A DNA stretch of 41,560 nt from Arsenophonus sp046530935 (GTDB lineage: Bacteria > Pseudomonadota > Gammaproteobacteria > Enterobacterales > Enterobacteriaceae). A program made the translations under genes and the position numbers. Location of the stretch: positions 1 through 41,560 of the forward strand of contig JBHEQW010000010.1 of the NCBI GenBank assembly GCA_046530935.1, read 5' to 3'. Shown piece by piece: positions 1-9,118 of the stretch. The first letter of the stretch is position 1; each line of letters opens with the position of its first letter. Below the pieces are notes generated by a model, which searched no databases, was not told the origin of the DNA, and saw nothing but the letters and a program-made list of their open reading frames with translations.

Positions 1-324
1 ATATGAACGAGATTTCATATAAATATAAATTTAAAATTAAGAATTAGTTGTATATTTTAGTATTTATTTTATTTTTTTATGAACTAAATAAGTTTTGACA
101 GTTTATATAAGCATAAAAATTAATTTATTCAATTTTATCTTAATGTTAATTTTTACTTGTCAGAAAACCCACCCAAACATCTTCCAAGATTATTCTGTAA
201 ATAAAGCTAAAGCGCTATATAACTTTTGCTTGATAAGATTTTTATGCCATTCGTAAGCTCTATAGTAACTGGAAAATTGTGGTGGGGTAATGTAGTGATT
301 TTTAAAAACAATGGTTGAAGAGAT
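1..324. other. AT-rich gene-less stretch upstream of the mraZ relic
   Basis: No coding remnant is recognisable. In enterobacteria this is where the main dcw promoter and the MraZ-binding TGGGN repeats lie. A G-rich patch at about 281-290 (gtggtggggt) is a plausible leftover of those repeats, but the regular spacing is gone. A TTGACA hexamer at 95-100 has no convincing -10 partner. The promoter that now drives the cluster could not be assigned. Confidence 0.4.
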
Positions 325-806
325 ATGTTTCATGGCGTAACAATTATTAATTTTGAAAGCAAAGGACGGTTAATTCTACCTAGCTGCTATCGTAGTAGGC
401 TGAACTATGTAGTCACCAACTGAATGTCAGATTGTTTTAGTATCCACAATATCTCATAAGCCATGACTATTACTTTAAGCTTATATGGATCGGAAATTAT
501 TAAAAAAACTATCACAGCTTTTTACTTTTATTATTAATCCAGCTGAACGTCGTGTTTGGTATTTATTACTTTGAGATTGAAGTGAATATCATGGTGGATA
601 CTGTGTAGTTAATCTTTTGCTGGTTTAATACCTTGAAGTTAATATGCATTGCTCAAAAAGGCAGTTATGCTGTTTGATTAAATTAATAAATTTAAATTAT
701 GGGATTAGAAGATTTGACTTTATATCAACAACTACAAACAGATATTCAGACTAAACAAAACGTAAATGAACCATTATCAACACGGTTATAGGATTTATCT
801 TTTTAA
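325..806 (+). pseudogene. mraZ: mraZ pseudogene (dcw cluster transcriptional regulator)
   Basis: A decayed reading frame for MraZ, the DNA-binding repressor that in E. coli binds upstream of the dcw cluster. The start is readable from 325 as MFHGVTIINFESKGRL, against the E. coli MFRGATLVNLDSKGRL. Later blocks are NPAERRVWYLLL at 536-571, LTLYQQLQTDI from about 714, and a terminal L-stop-DLSF-stop ending at 806, matching the family's LQDLSL ending. These blocks lie in three different frames and contain several stops, so no functional protein can be made. The full-length footprint (about 480 bases for a family of about 150 residues) shows decay in place rather than deletion. It sits one base before the rsmH ATG, the usual mraZ-rsmH spacing. 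Confidence 0.93.
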
Positions 807-807
807 T

Positions 808-1761
808 ATGGCAGAAAGTCAATTTAAACATATCAGTGTGCTTCTTGATGAAGCAGTCAATGGATTAAATATAAAAAAAAATGGCATTTATGTTGATGGT
901 ACTTTTGGCCGAGGAGGACACTCTCAATTAATTCTCTCTCGGTTAGGTAGTGAAGGGCGTCTAATAGCAATAGATCGTGATCCACATGCTGTAGTAGCCG
1001 CTGAAAAAATGATTACTGATTACAGGTTTTTAATTAAACATGGTTCTTTTTCTCACTTACCAACATTTCTTGCAAAAGAGGGATTAGTTGGCAAAATTGA
1101 TGGCGTACTGCTTGATTTAGGTGTTTCATCACCACAATTAGATGATCCAGAACGAGGTTTTTCTTTTATGCGTGATGGCCCATTAGATATGCGGATGGAT
1201 CCTACAACAGGCCAATCTGCCGCTGAATGGTTAATGAACGCTAAAGAATCGGCTATAGCCTGGGTATTGAAAACTTATGGCGAAGAACGATTTGCAAAAA
1301 GAATCGCAAAAGCGATTGTGGCTCGTAACCATCATTCATCTGGAGAGCCGTTAACACGAACAAAACAACTCGCAGAGTTGATAGCACAAGTTAGTCCGTT
1401 TAAGGAGAAATATAAGCATCCAGCAACGCGATCCTTCCAGGCAATTCGTATTTATATAAATACTGAATTAGAAGAAATAGCAAAAGCACTAGATGGATCA
1501 TTAAAGATATTGGCACCACATGGACGGCTGTCCATTATTAGTTTTCAGTCATTGGAAGACAGACTGGTTAAGCGTTTTATCCGAGATCATACCAAAGGAC
1601 CAAAAGTTCTAGTTGGATTACCATTAACCGATCTGCAATTAAAAGCAATTAGTAGCCCAACATTGAAAATGTTAGGTAAAATAAAACCAACAGGAATAGA
1701 ACTTATTAAAAATCCACGAGCAAGAAGCTCAGTTGTGCGTTTTGCTGAAATGTTAAAATAA
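808..1761 (+). CDS. rsmH: 16S rRNA (cytosine1402-N4)-methyltransferase RsmH
   Basis: RsmH (MraW) methylates N4 of C1402 in 16S rRNA using S-adenosylmethionine. The 317-residue protein follows the E. coli enzyme closely: HISVLLDEAVNGL at the N-terminus, the SAM-binding DGTFGRGGHS, then LLDLGVSSPQLDDPERGFSF, HPATRSFQAIRI and the NPRARSS tail. I start it at ATG 808, not at the upstream in-frame ATG 766. The 14 extra codons would come from the 3' end of the mraZ relic, and E. coli RsmH begins only a few residues before the conserved HxxVLLDEAV block. There is no strong ribosome binding site, which fits a gene once translated by coupling to mraZ. ftsL begins two bases after its stop. Confidence 0.96.
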   Translation: MAESQFKHISVLLDEAVNGLNIKKNGIYVDGTFGRGGHSQLILSRLGSEGRLIAIDRDPHAVVAAEKMITDYRFLIKHGSFSHLPTFLAKEGLVGKIDGVLLDLGVSSPQLDDPERGFSFMRDGPLDMRMDPTTGQSAAEWLMNAKESAIAWVLKTYGEERFAKRIAKAIVARNHHSSGEPLTRTKQLAELIAQVSPFKEKYKHPATRSFQAIRIYINTELEEIAKALDGSLKILAPHGRLSIISFQSLEDRLVKRFIRDHTKGPKVLVGLPLTDLQLKAISSPTLKMLGKIKPTGIELIKNPRARSSVVRFAEMLK

Positions 1762-1763
1762 TA

Positions 1764-2081
1764 ATGACTGCGAAAAAATATAGCTTAATTAGGATTATTG
1801 GTTGCGATATTTTTCGGCACGGAATAATCCCCTTTCTTTTCTTGATAGTAATTATCATATCAGCGATTTCAATTGTAAACATCAGTCATCAAACACGGTT
1901 ATTAACCGCACAAAAGGATTTGATGACAAAAGAAAAAGAATCTTTGGATCTAGAATGGCGAAATTTAATCTTGGAAAAGAGCTTATTAGGAAATCATAGT
2001 CGAGTTGAGCGCCTTTCGCTAGAAAGGCTAGAAATGGTCCATGTAGACCCTATGCAAGAACATATTGTGATCGCTAAATAG
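1764..2081 (+). CDS. ftsL: Cell division protein FtsL
   Basis: A small bitopic membrane protein of the FtsQLB divisome complex. The 105 residues comprise a short cytoplasmic N-terminus, one membrane segment at about residues 20-42, and a periplasmic coiled-coil region containing LDLEWRNLILE and HSRVERL, ending in HVDPMQEHIVIAK. It is shorter than E. coli FtsL (121 residues), mainly at the cytoplasmic N-terminus. The start follows the rsmH stop by two bases (TAATAATG), so translational coupling is likely. A 65-codon frame inside it is a shadow. Confidence 0.95.
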   Translation: MTAKKYSLIRIIGCDIFRHGIIPFLFLIVIIISAISIVNISHQTRLLTAQKDLMTKEKESLDLEWRNLILEKSLLGNHSRVERLSLERLEMVHVDPMQEHIVIAK

Positions 2082-2103
2082 TTTTAGTCAATAGGTATAT
2101 AAC

Positions 2104-3876
2104 ATGAAGCCTACATACTCAGTAAAGTATAGAATACGGTGTGAAGAAAAAGTTAACTATGTTGGCTGGCGTTTCTTGCTATTGTGCGCAGGTATAGGAT
2201 TGGCATTAATTGGTCTAATTATTCGTGTTACTTATCTGCAAGTTATTAACCCAAAAGATCTTCTTAGAGAAGGTGATATGCGTTCGCTTCGGGTTCAAAA
2301 AGTGATAACTGCACGCGGTATGATAAGTGATCGCGATGGGCGTCAGCTAGCAGTAAGTGTTCTAGTTTATGCTATTTTAGCTGATCCAAAAATAATTTAT
2401 GAAAATGGTGGATTAACTAATGATAAACGTTGGCAAGCATTAGCAGATGAATTAAGAGTGCCTCTTGAACAAGTGAACAATAAAATTAGTCTTAATCCTA
2501 ATAATCGATTTATCTATTTAGCTCGCCAAGTAAATCCATCTGTTGCTGAATATATTAGCAAATTAAAAATAGCTGGTATTTATTTACGTAAAGAGTCGCG
2601 TCGTTATTATCCATATGGTCCAGTAACCGCTCATTTGATTGGGCTGACAGATATTGATGGGAATGGAATTGAAGGAATTGAAAAAAGCTTTAATTATCTG
2701 TTAACTGGGGAACCAGGAAAAAAGATAGTACGTAAAAATCGTTATGGACTTGTTATCGAAAATATTTCCTGCGTTGATAGTCAGGTTGCAAACGACTTGG
2801 TATTAAGTATTGACGAACGAATACAATCATTGGTTTATCGTGAACTAACGCGCAGTGTAATGGAAAATAAAGCTGAATCTGGTACTGCTGTTTTACTCGA
2901 TGTTCACACTGGTGAAGTATTAGCTATGGCTAATAGCCCATCATATAACCCAAACAATCTTGTTGGCACTACAACTCAAATTATGCGGAATCGTGCGATC
3001 ACTGATGTATTTGAACCAGGTTCAACAGTTAAACCGATGGTGATTATCAGTGCATTGAATAATGGAATTGTAAAAGCAAATAGTGTGTTAAATACTCAAC
3101 CATATATGATTAGTGGTCATGAAATTAAAGATGTATCAAGACATAATGAATTATCTATTACCAGTATTTTAGGAAAATCAAGTAATGTTGGTGTTTCAAA
3201 GTTAGCATTGGCGATGCCTGAGAATGAACTACTAGATGTTTATGCTCGATTTGGTTTGGGTAAACCAACAAATTTAGGATTAATTGGAGAAAGTAATGGC
3301 ATCTTTCCTAATAAAAAAATGCGATGGTCTAAATTTGAAAGGGCTACATTTTCTTTTGGTTATGGGCTAATGGTAACACCATTACAGTTAGCGCGAGTTT
3401 ATGCAACAATTAGTAGTTTTGGAATTTATCGTCCACTATCAATCACAAAAGTTGATCAGACGTTGGTATCAGGTGCTCGTATTTTCCCTGAGGCGATTAT
3501 GCGCACAGTAGTTGGTATGATGGAAAGTGTTACATTGCCTGGTAGTGGCGGTGTTCTAGCAGCAGTTAAGGGTTATCGAATAGCTATTAAAACAGGCACA
3601 GCAAAAAAAGTGGGAAATAATGGTCATTATATTAATCAATATATTGCTTATACGGCTGGCGGTGCACCAGCAAGTAATCCTCGCTATGCTCTGGTTGTGA
3701 TTATCAATAACCCTACTATGGGAAAATATTATGGTGGTGCTGTTTCTGCACCAGTGTTTGGCGCTATTATGGGTGGCGTTTTACGGTTAATGAATATAAA
3801 GCCTGATGCATTAACTTCAGATGGTAATGAATTAGTAATTAATAAGATAAAAGAGGCTACAGGTGGCAGATCGTAA
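2104..3876 (+). CDS. ftsI: Peptidoglycan D,D-transpeptidase FtsI (PBP3)
   Basis: Septum-specific class B penicillin-binding protein of 590 residues (E. coli 588). It has a single N-terminal membrane anchor at about residues 22-42, a dimerisation/pedestal domain with RGMISDRDGR, and a transpeptidase domain. All active-site motifs are present: EPGSTVKPM with the nucleophile at Ser307, SSN in KSSNVGVSK, and KTG in IKTGTAKK. It works with FtsW in septal peptidoglycan synthesis. The 3' end overlaps the murE start by 14 bases. Nothing suggests loss of function. Confidence 0.97.
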   Translation: MKPTYSVKYRIRCEEKVNYVGWRFLLLCAGIGLALIGLIIRVTYLQVINPKDLLREGDMRSLRVQKVITARGMISDRDGRQLAVSVLVYAILADPKIIYENGGLTNDKRWQALADELRVPLEQVNNKISLNPNNRFIYLARQVNPSVAEYISKLKIAGIYLRKESRRYYPYGPVTAHLIGLTDIDGNGIEGIEKSFNYLLTGEPGKKIVRKNRYGLVIENISCVDSQVANDLVLSIDERIQSLVYRELTRSVMENKAESGTAVLLDVHTGEVLAMANSPSYNPNNLVGTTTQIMRNRAITDVFEPGSTVKPMVIISALNNGIVKANSVLNTQPYMISGHEIKDVSRHNELSITSILGKSSNVGVSKLALAMPENELLDVYARFGLGKPTNLGLIGESNGIFPNKKMRWSKFERATFSFGYGLMVTPLQLARVYATISSFGIYRPLSITKVDQTLVSGARIFPEAIMRTVVGMMESVTLPGSGGVLAAVKGYRIAIKTGTAKKVGNNGHYINQYIAYTAGGAPASNPRYALVVIINNPTMGKYYGGAVSAPVFGAIMGGVLRLMNIKPDALTSDGNELVINKIKEATGGRS

Positions 3877-5350
3877 TCTATGCGATTTACTTGCAGTACT
3901 GGATGTTAACGCACCAGATAAGGTATTAAGAGAAATGACCATTGATAGCCGTAAGGTAGCTGAAGGAGACCTATTTTTAGCAGTTAAGGGCCATCAAACA
4001 GATGGACGACAATATATTTCTCAAGCAATAGCGCAAGGTGTTGCCGCAATTATTGTTGAAGCAGAAAGTGAGATTGAAGCTGGAACGATTAGATATATGC
4101 ATGGCGTTCCTGTCATTTATATTAACGATTTGAATAATCAATTATCACTTTTAGCAGGAGAATTTTATCAACATCCAGCTAAAAAATTGCGATTAATTGG
4201 TGTAACAGGAACAAATGGTAAAACAACTACTACTCATCTAATTGCTCAGTGGGCAAAATGGCTTGGCGAAGTTACTGCCATAATGGGCACAGTTGGTAAT
4301 GGAATACTAGGACAGATTGTACATAAAAAAAATACTACAGGCTCGGCTGTAGATGTTCAGGCTGAATTACAGTTGTTGGTTGACAAACAGGCTACTTTAG
4401 TGGTTATGGAAGTTTCTTCACATGGTTTAGTACAAGGTCGGGTTGCCGCTATTCCTTTTGCAGCTGCTATTTTTACTAATTTAAGTCGTGATCACCTTGA
4501 TTATCATGGTGATATGGAAAATTATGCAGCTGCAAAATGGTTATTATTTTCAAAGCATAAATCTGATAAACAGATTATCAATGTGGATGATGACATGGGT
4601 TTACAGTGGCTAAAAAGATTGCCAGAAGCATGTGCAGTTTCGATGGAGAAACGTATACCTGCTGATTGGCAGGGTGCTTGGGTGTTAGTAGAGGAAGTTG
4701 ATTATCACAATCTTGGTGCTACCATTTATTTTAATTCAACCTGGGGAAAAAGTTCGCTAGAAAGCCCATTAATGGGGGTTTTTAACGTTAATAATGCTAT
4801 GCTAGCTATGGCAACACTTTTAATGATGGGTTACTCATTGGATACTCTCATAAAATCATCACGCGCTTTACAACCGGTTTGTGGGCGAATGGAAGTCTTC
4901 ACTTCCCAAGGAAAGCCAACCGTTGTTGTCGATTATGCGCATACTCCTGATGCACTCGAAAAAGCATTAATTGCGCTCCGTCTCCATTGTCGTGGTAAAC
5001 TTTGGTGTGTGTTTGGTTGTGGGGGTGATCGAGACAAGGGTAAACGTGCATTGATGGGTAGTGTAGCTGAACAGTATGCTGATATTGTGGTAGTAACTGA
5101 TGATAATTCACGTAGTGAAGAACCTAAAGCCATAATTGATGATATTTTGAGCGGTTTTCTTGACGCTGGTCGGGCAATGCCTATTATTGGACGACTAGAA
5201 GCAGTTACTAGTGCAATTATGCAGGCAAATACTAATGATGTTATATTAATTGCTGGTAAAGGTCACGAAAATTATCAAATTATTGGTGATCGTCGACTCT
5301 ATTATTCCGATCGCTTGACGGTAGCCCAGCTATTGGGGATGATGGCATGA
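3863..5350 (+). CDS. murE: UDP-MurNAc-tripeptide synthetase MurE
   Basis: Cytoplasmic Mur ligase that adds the third residue, meso-diaminopimelate in enterobacteria, to UDP-MurNAc-L-Ala-D-Glu. The protein is 495 residues, like E. coli. It starts at a GTG inside the ftsI 3' end, chosen because VADRNLCDLL aligns with the E. coli N-terminus MADRNLRDLL. The ATP loop is GVTGTNGKTTTT, followed by NTTGSAVDVQ, MEVSSHGL, NLSRDHLDYHGDM, VCGRMEVF and CGGDRDKGKR. One oddity is the diaminopimelate-recognition motif: usually DNPR, it reads DNSR here (residues 414-417, codon tca at 5108-5110). Everything else supports a functional enzyme. Confidence 0.96.
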   Translation: MADRNLCDLLAVLDVNAPDKVLREMTIDSRKVAEGDLFLAVKGHQTDGRQYISQAIAQGVAAIIVEAESEIEAGTIRYMHGVPVIYINDLNNQLSLLAGEFYQHPAKKLRLIGVTGTNGKTTTTHLIAQWAKWLGEVTAIMGTVGNGILGQIVHKKNTTGSAVDVQAELQLLVDKQATLVVMEVSSHGLVQGRVAAIPFAAAIFTNLSRDHLDYHGDMENYAAAKWLLFSKHKSDKQIINVDDDMGLQWLKRLPEACAVSMEKRIPADWQGAWVLVEEVDYHNLGATIYFNSTWGKSSLESPLMGVFNVNNAMLAMATLLMMGYSLDTLIKSSRALQPVCGRMEVFTSQGKPTVVVDYAHTPDALEKALIALRLHCRGKLWCVFGCGGDRDKGKRALMGSVAEQYADIVVVTDDNSRSEEPKAIIDDILSGFLDAGRAMPIIGRLEAVTSAIMQANTNDVILIAGKGHENYQIIGDRRLYYSDRLTVAQLLGMMA

Positions 5351-6729
5351 TCCCTATTTCATTGAAGAAATTAGCTGCTGTGATACAAGGTGGTTTGCTG
5401 CACATAAATGATCAGCAGGCAGAGAATTTATGCCTTAATATGATAACAAGCAATAGTCGTCAACGACCCATTAATGGTTTGTTTATTGCTTTAAAGGGTG
5501 AACGTTTTGATGGTCATCATTTTGTTAAAGAAGCTACTACAGCTGGTGCTTCGGCATTATTAGTTGAGCGATCGTTAAGTATTAACTCTCCACAAGTTAT
5601 TGTTAAAGATACGCGCTTAGCCATGGGGAAATTAGCGGCTTGGATTCGATCACAAAGTCAAGCAAAGGTTATAGGGGTAACAGGCTCTTCTGGCAAAACT
5701 TCGGTTAAAGAGATGGTGGCTGCAATTCTATCTCAATCTGGCACAACACTTTTTACTGAAGGTAATTTCAATAATGATATTGGTGTACCGTTAACATTAT
5801 TTCGGTTAACAGCAGAGCACAAGTATGCAGTGATTGAAATGGGAGCTAATCATGTCGGTGAACTAGCCTATACCACTGATATTGTTAGATCTGATAGTGT
5901 ATTAGTTAATAATTTATTTGCTGTTCATCTTGAGGGTTTTAGTTCGTTATCAGGTGTTGCTAAGGCAAAGGGCGAAATTTTTCATGGGTTAAAAGAAAAA
6001 GGAACTGCTGTTATTAATTTGGCTAGCCATGATTGGAAAAATTGGCAATCTTATTTCAAGCAAGAACAAACCATTTGGCGTTTTTCTACAATGAAACAGC
6101 AACAGTCTGATTTTTATGCAGAAAATATTGCTATAAAATTAATAGGTACCGAATTTAAATTGCATACACCAATTGGTGTTGTCTCAATATTATTACCATT
6201 ACCAGGTAAACATAATGTTGCCAATGCATTAGCGGCTAGTGCTTTAGCGATCTCTGTTGGTGCAACTCTCGAGCAAATTAGGCTTGGATTAGCAGCTGTT
6301 CGGCCTATATCAGGTCGTTTATACCCAATCCATTTAGCGCCAGGTAAACTTATTTTAGATGATACATACAATGCAAATACCGGCTCTATGATTGCTGCTG
6401 CTGATGTTTTATCTCAAATGCCTGGATACCGTATTTTAGTTGTAGGTGATATGTGTGAATTAGGCGACCAAACTAAAAAATGTCATCAAGAAGTTGGCAT
6501 AGCAACTTACCAAATGAAGCTTGATAGAGTGTTAAGTATTGGTCAACAAAGTGTCATTATTAGCCAAAAGAGTGGTTGCGGCGAGCATTTTACTTCTAAA
6601 AAAGAGCTAATTGCAAAACTGATCCAATTAATAAGAGAATATGAAACCATATCAGTTTTAGTTAAAGGTTCGCGCAGTACAGCAATGGAAGAAGTTGTAC
6701 ACGCCATACAGGAGTGGTTTTTATGTTAG
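5347..6729 (+). CDS. murF: UDP-MurNAc-tripeptide:D-Ala-D-Ala ligase MurF
   Basis: Mur ligase that attaches D-Ala-D-Ala, made by DdlB, to UDP-MurNAc-tripeptide to complete the pentapeptide precursor. It has 460 residues (E. coli 452). The ATP loop is GVTGSSGKTSVKEM, followed by EGNFNNDIGVPLT, EMGANHVGEL, SGRLYP and DDTYNANTGSM. The ATG overlaps the murE stop (ATGA), and the 3' end overlaps mraY by seven bases, so coupled translation along the operon is likely. Confidence 0.96.
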   Translation: MIPISLKKLAAVIQGGLLHINDQQAENLCLNMITSNSRQRPINGLFIALKGERFDGHHFVKEATTAGASALLVERSLSINSPQVIVKDTRLAMGKLAAWIRSQSQAKVIGVTGSSGKTSVKEMVAAILSQSGTTLFTEGNFNNDIGVPLTLFRLTAEHKYAVIEMGANHVGELAYTTDIVRSDSVLVNNLFAVHLEGFSSLSGVAKAKGEIFHGLKEKGTAVINLASHDWKNWQSYFKQEQTIWRFSTMKQQQSDFYAENIAIKLIGTEFKLHTPIGVVSILLPLPGKHNVANALAASALAISVGATLEQIRLGLAAVRPISGRLYPIHLAPGKLILDDTYNANTGSMIAAADVLSQMPGYRILVVGDMCELGDQTKKCHQEVGIATYQMKLDRVLSIGQQSVIISQKSGCGEHFTSKKELIAKLIQLIREYETISVLVKGSRSTAMEEVVHAIQEWFLC

Positions 6730-7805
6730 TTTATTTAGCAAAATATTTAGTTAAATATTTTTCTGGCTTTAATCTTTTTTCTTATTTGACATTTCGAGCC
6801 ATTACCAGTTTGTTAACGGCTTTGGTGATTTCGCTATGGATGGGGCCTTATTTAATTTTCTATTTGCAAAAATTACAAATAGGTCAAATTGTACGTGATG
6901 AAGGTCCAGAATCGCATTTTAACAAACGTGGCACACCTACCATGGGAGGTGTATTGATCTTATCTTCTATTGTAATTTCAGTCATGCTATGGACTAGCCT
7001 AAATAATCCATATGTTTGGTGTGTATTAGCTGTTTTGTTGGGATATGGCGTTATTGGCTTTATTGATGATTATCGTAAAGTGGTATGTAAAAACCACAGA
7101 GGGCTGATCGCTCGTTGGAAATATTTCTGGCAATCTATATTAGCTTTTGGAGTGGCATTAGCTTTATATATCACCGGTAAAAATACGGCAGTCACTCAAT
7201 TACTTGTGCCATTTTTTAAAGATGTCATGCCACAACTTGGTCTGTTTTATATTTTACTGACTTATTTTGTTATTGTTGCCACAAGTAATGCAGTTAATTT
7301 AACTGATGGACTAGATGGCTTAGCAATTATGCCAACTGTTTTTATTTCGGCAGGTTTTGCATTAGTGGCTTGGGCAACTGGTAATTTTAATTTTGCTAAC
7401 TATTTAAAAATTCCTTATATCAAGCATGCAGGTGAATTAGTTGTGGTTTGTACGGCAATTGTAGGTGCTGGTTTAGGGTTTTTATGGTTTAACACTTATC
7501 CTGCGCAAGTTTTCATGGGTGATGTTGGCTCGTTGTCATTGGGTGGTGTATTGGGAACGATTGCGGTTTTACTTAGGCAAGAATTTTTATTGTTGATTAT
7601 GGGTGGCGTGTTTGTTGTTGAAACTTTATCGGTAATTCTACAAGTGGGATCATTTAAACTACGTGGTCAACGTATTTTTCGGATGGCGCCAATCCACCAT
7701 CATTACGAATTAAAAGGGTGGCCTGAACCTCGAGTTATTGTTCGTTTTTGGATTATATCATTAGTGTTGGTATTGATTGGATTGCTAACATTAAAGGTGC
7801 GTTAA
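6723..7805 (+). CDS. mraY: Phospho-MurNAc-pentapeptide transferase MraY
   Basis: Polytopic inner-membrane enzyme that transfers phospho-MurNAc-pentapeptide to undecaprenyl phosphate, giving lipid I. I start it at ATG 6723, which gives 360 residues beginning MLVYLAKYLVKYFSGFN, the same length and N-terminus as E. coli. A GTG nine bases upstream in frame is less likely. Conserved blocks are HFNKRGTPTMGG, FIDDYRKV, NLTDGLDGLA, FNTYPAQVFMGDVGSL and the MAPIHHHYELKGW loop. About ten membrane segments are visible. It overlaps the murF stop by seven bases and is followed by murD after two bases. Confidence 0.97.
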   Translation: MLVYLAKYLVKYFSGFNLFSYLTFRAITSLLTALVISLWMGPYLIFYLQKLQIGQIVRDEGPESHFNKRGTPTMGGVLILSSIVISVMLWTSLNNPYVWCVLAVLLGYGVIGFIDDYRKVVCKNHRGLIARWKYFWQSILAFGVALALYITGKNTAVTQLLVPFFKDVMPQLGLFYILLTYFVIVATSNAVNLTDGLDGLAIMPTVFISAGFALVAWATGNFNFANYLKIPYIKHAGELVVVCTAIVGAGLGFLWFNTYPAQVFMGDVGSLSLGGVLGTIAVLLRQEFLLLIMGGVFVVETLSVILQVGSFKLRGQRIFRMAPIHHHYELKGWPEPRVIVRFWIISLVLVLIGLLTLKVR

Positions 7806-7807
7806 TA

Positions 7808-9118
7808 ATGGCTAATTATTATGGTAAAAAAGTTATCATCATTGGATTAGGACAGACAGGTCTATCTTGTGTCGACTTTTTTTTATCTCGCAAAGTTGTC
7901 CCACGCATAATTGATACACGAATAACACCTCCATGTAAGGATAAATTGTCTGCTGAAGTTGCATGTCACTGTGGTAGTTGGAATACTGAATGGTTGATGG
8001 CAGCTGATTTAATTGTTGCAAGCCCTGGGATTTCGCTTGCTACTACAGAATTAAAAATAGCAGCAGACAAAGGTATTGAAATTATTGGTGATATTGAACT
8101 TTTTTGTCGTGAAACAGACAAACCGATAGTTGCTATCACCGGTTCTAATGGCAAAAGTACAGTTACAACATTAGTTTCTGAAATGGCAAAAGCAGCTAAT
8201 TGGAAAGTGGCAGTTGGTGGTAATATAGGAACGCCAGCGCTGACATTATTAAAAAAAGATTATGATTTGTATGTATTAGAGCTTTCTAGTTTTCAGCTTG
8301 AAACAACATCGAGTTTAAAAGCTGCGGTAGCAACCATATTGAATGTGACAGAAGATCATGTAGATAGATACTTGACAGGCGTTGAAAAGTACCGTTTGGC
8401 TAAGTTAGGAATTTATGCTGGCGCTAAAGTTTGTATTGTTAATGAACAAGATCCACAAACTTGGCCGTTACTAGGCTGTGATGCTCGTTGTATTAGTTTT
8501 GGTATTAATAGTGGCAATTATCAATTAAATACTCGTTATAAAGAACTGCAAATAAAAGGGAAGCCGATTATTAATATTGCTGAATTAAAGCTAGTTGGAC
8601 AACATAACTATCTTAATGGAGTGGCTGCAATAGCTTTAGCAGATGCAGTGAATATTCCACGTAAGGCTAGTTTAACGGCGTTAACTCAATATCCAGGTTT
8701 ACCTCATCGTTGCCAATTAGTTCATCATCATCAAGGTATTCAATGGATTAATGATTCTAAAGCAACTAATGTTGCCAGCACAGAAGCGGCTTTAAAAACT
8801 TTACAAGCAGATGGAACTCTTTATTTATTATTGGGTGGAGAAGGAAAATCAGCGGATTTTTCATCACTAAAACAATATATTTCAGCAAAAAATATTAAAT
8901 TATACTGTTTTGGCCATGATGGTTATCGATTAGCACAGTTAAAACAAAATAGTTTGCTGCTAGATACAATGGAGCAATGTCTACGTACCATTGCGCCAAA
9001 ATTAAAAGCTGGTGATATGGTGCTTCTCTCACCAGCTTGTGCAAGTTTCGACCAATTTCGTAATTTTGAACAACGTGGCAATAGATTTAGCCAATTAGCA
9101 AAGGAGTTAGGTCAATGA
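7808..9118 (+). CDS. murD: UDP-MurNAc-L-alanine:D-glutamate ligase MurD
   Basis: Cytoplasmic Mur ligase that adds D-glutamate to UDP-MurNAc-L-alanine. It has 436 residues with the N-terminal UDP-binding fold (VIIIGLGQTGLSCVDFF), ATP loop AITGSNGKSTVTTL, GGNIGTPAL, LNVTEDHVDRY, LPHRC, WINDSKATN and the C-terminal SPACASFDQF. I start it at ATG 7808, two bases after the mraY stop. The longer in-frame option from 7748 would add 20 residues translated from mraY sequence and has no family support. The 3' end overlaps ftsW by four bases. Confidence 0.96.
   Translation: MANYYGKKVIIIGLGQTGLSCVDFFLSRKVVPRIIDTRITPPCKDKLSAEVACHCGSWNTEWLMAADLIVASPGISLATTELKIAADKGIEIIGDIELFCRETDKPIVAITGSNGKSTVTTLVSEMAKAANWKVAVGGNIGTPALTLLKKDYDLYVLELSSFQLETTSSLKAAVATILNVTEDHVDRYLTGVEKYRLAKLGIYAGAKVCIVNEQDPQTWPLLGCDARCISFGINSGNYQLNTRYKELQIKGKPIINIAELKLVGQHNYLNGVAAIALADAVNIPRKASLTALTQYPGLPHRCQLVHHHQGIQWINDSKATNVASTEAALKTLQADGTLYLLLGGEGKSADFSSLKQYISAKNIKLYCFGHDGYRLAQLKQNSLLLDTMEQCLRTIAPKLKAGDMVLLSPACASFDQFRNFEQRGNRFSQLAKELGQ

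Noticed and set aside
7748..7807. Extended murD N-terminus from ATG 7748
   Set aside because: The extra 20 residues are translated from mraY coding sequence in another frame, and the MurD family begins at the 7808 ATG.
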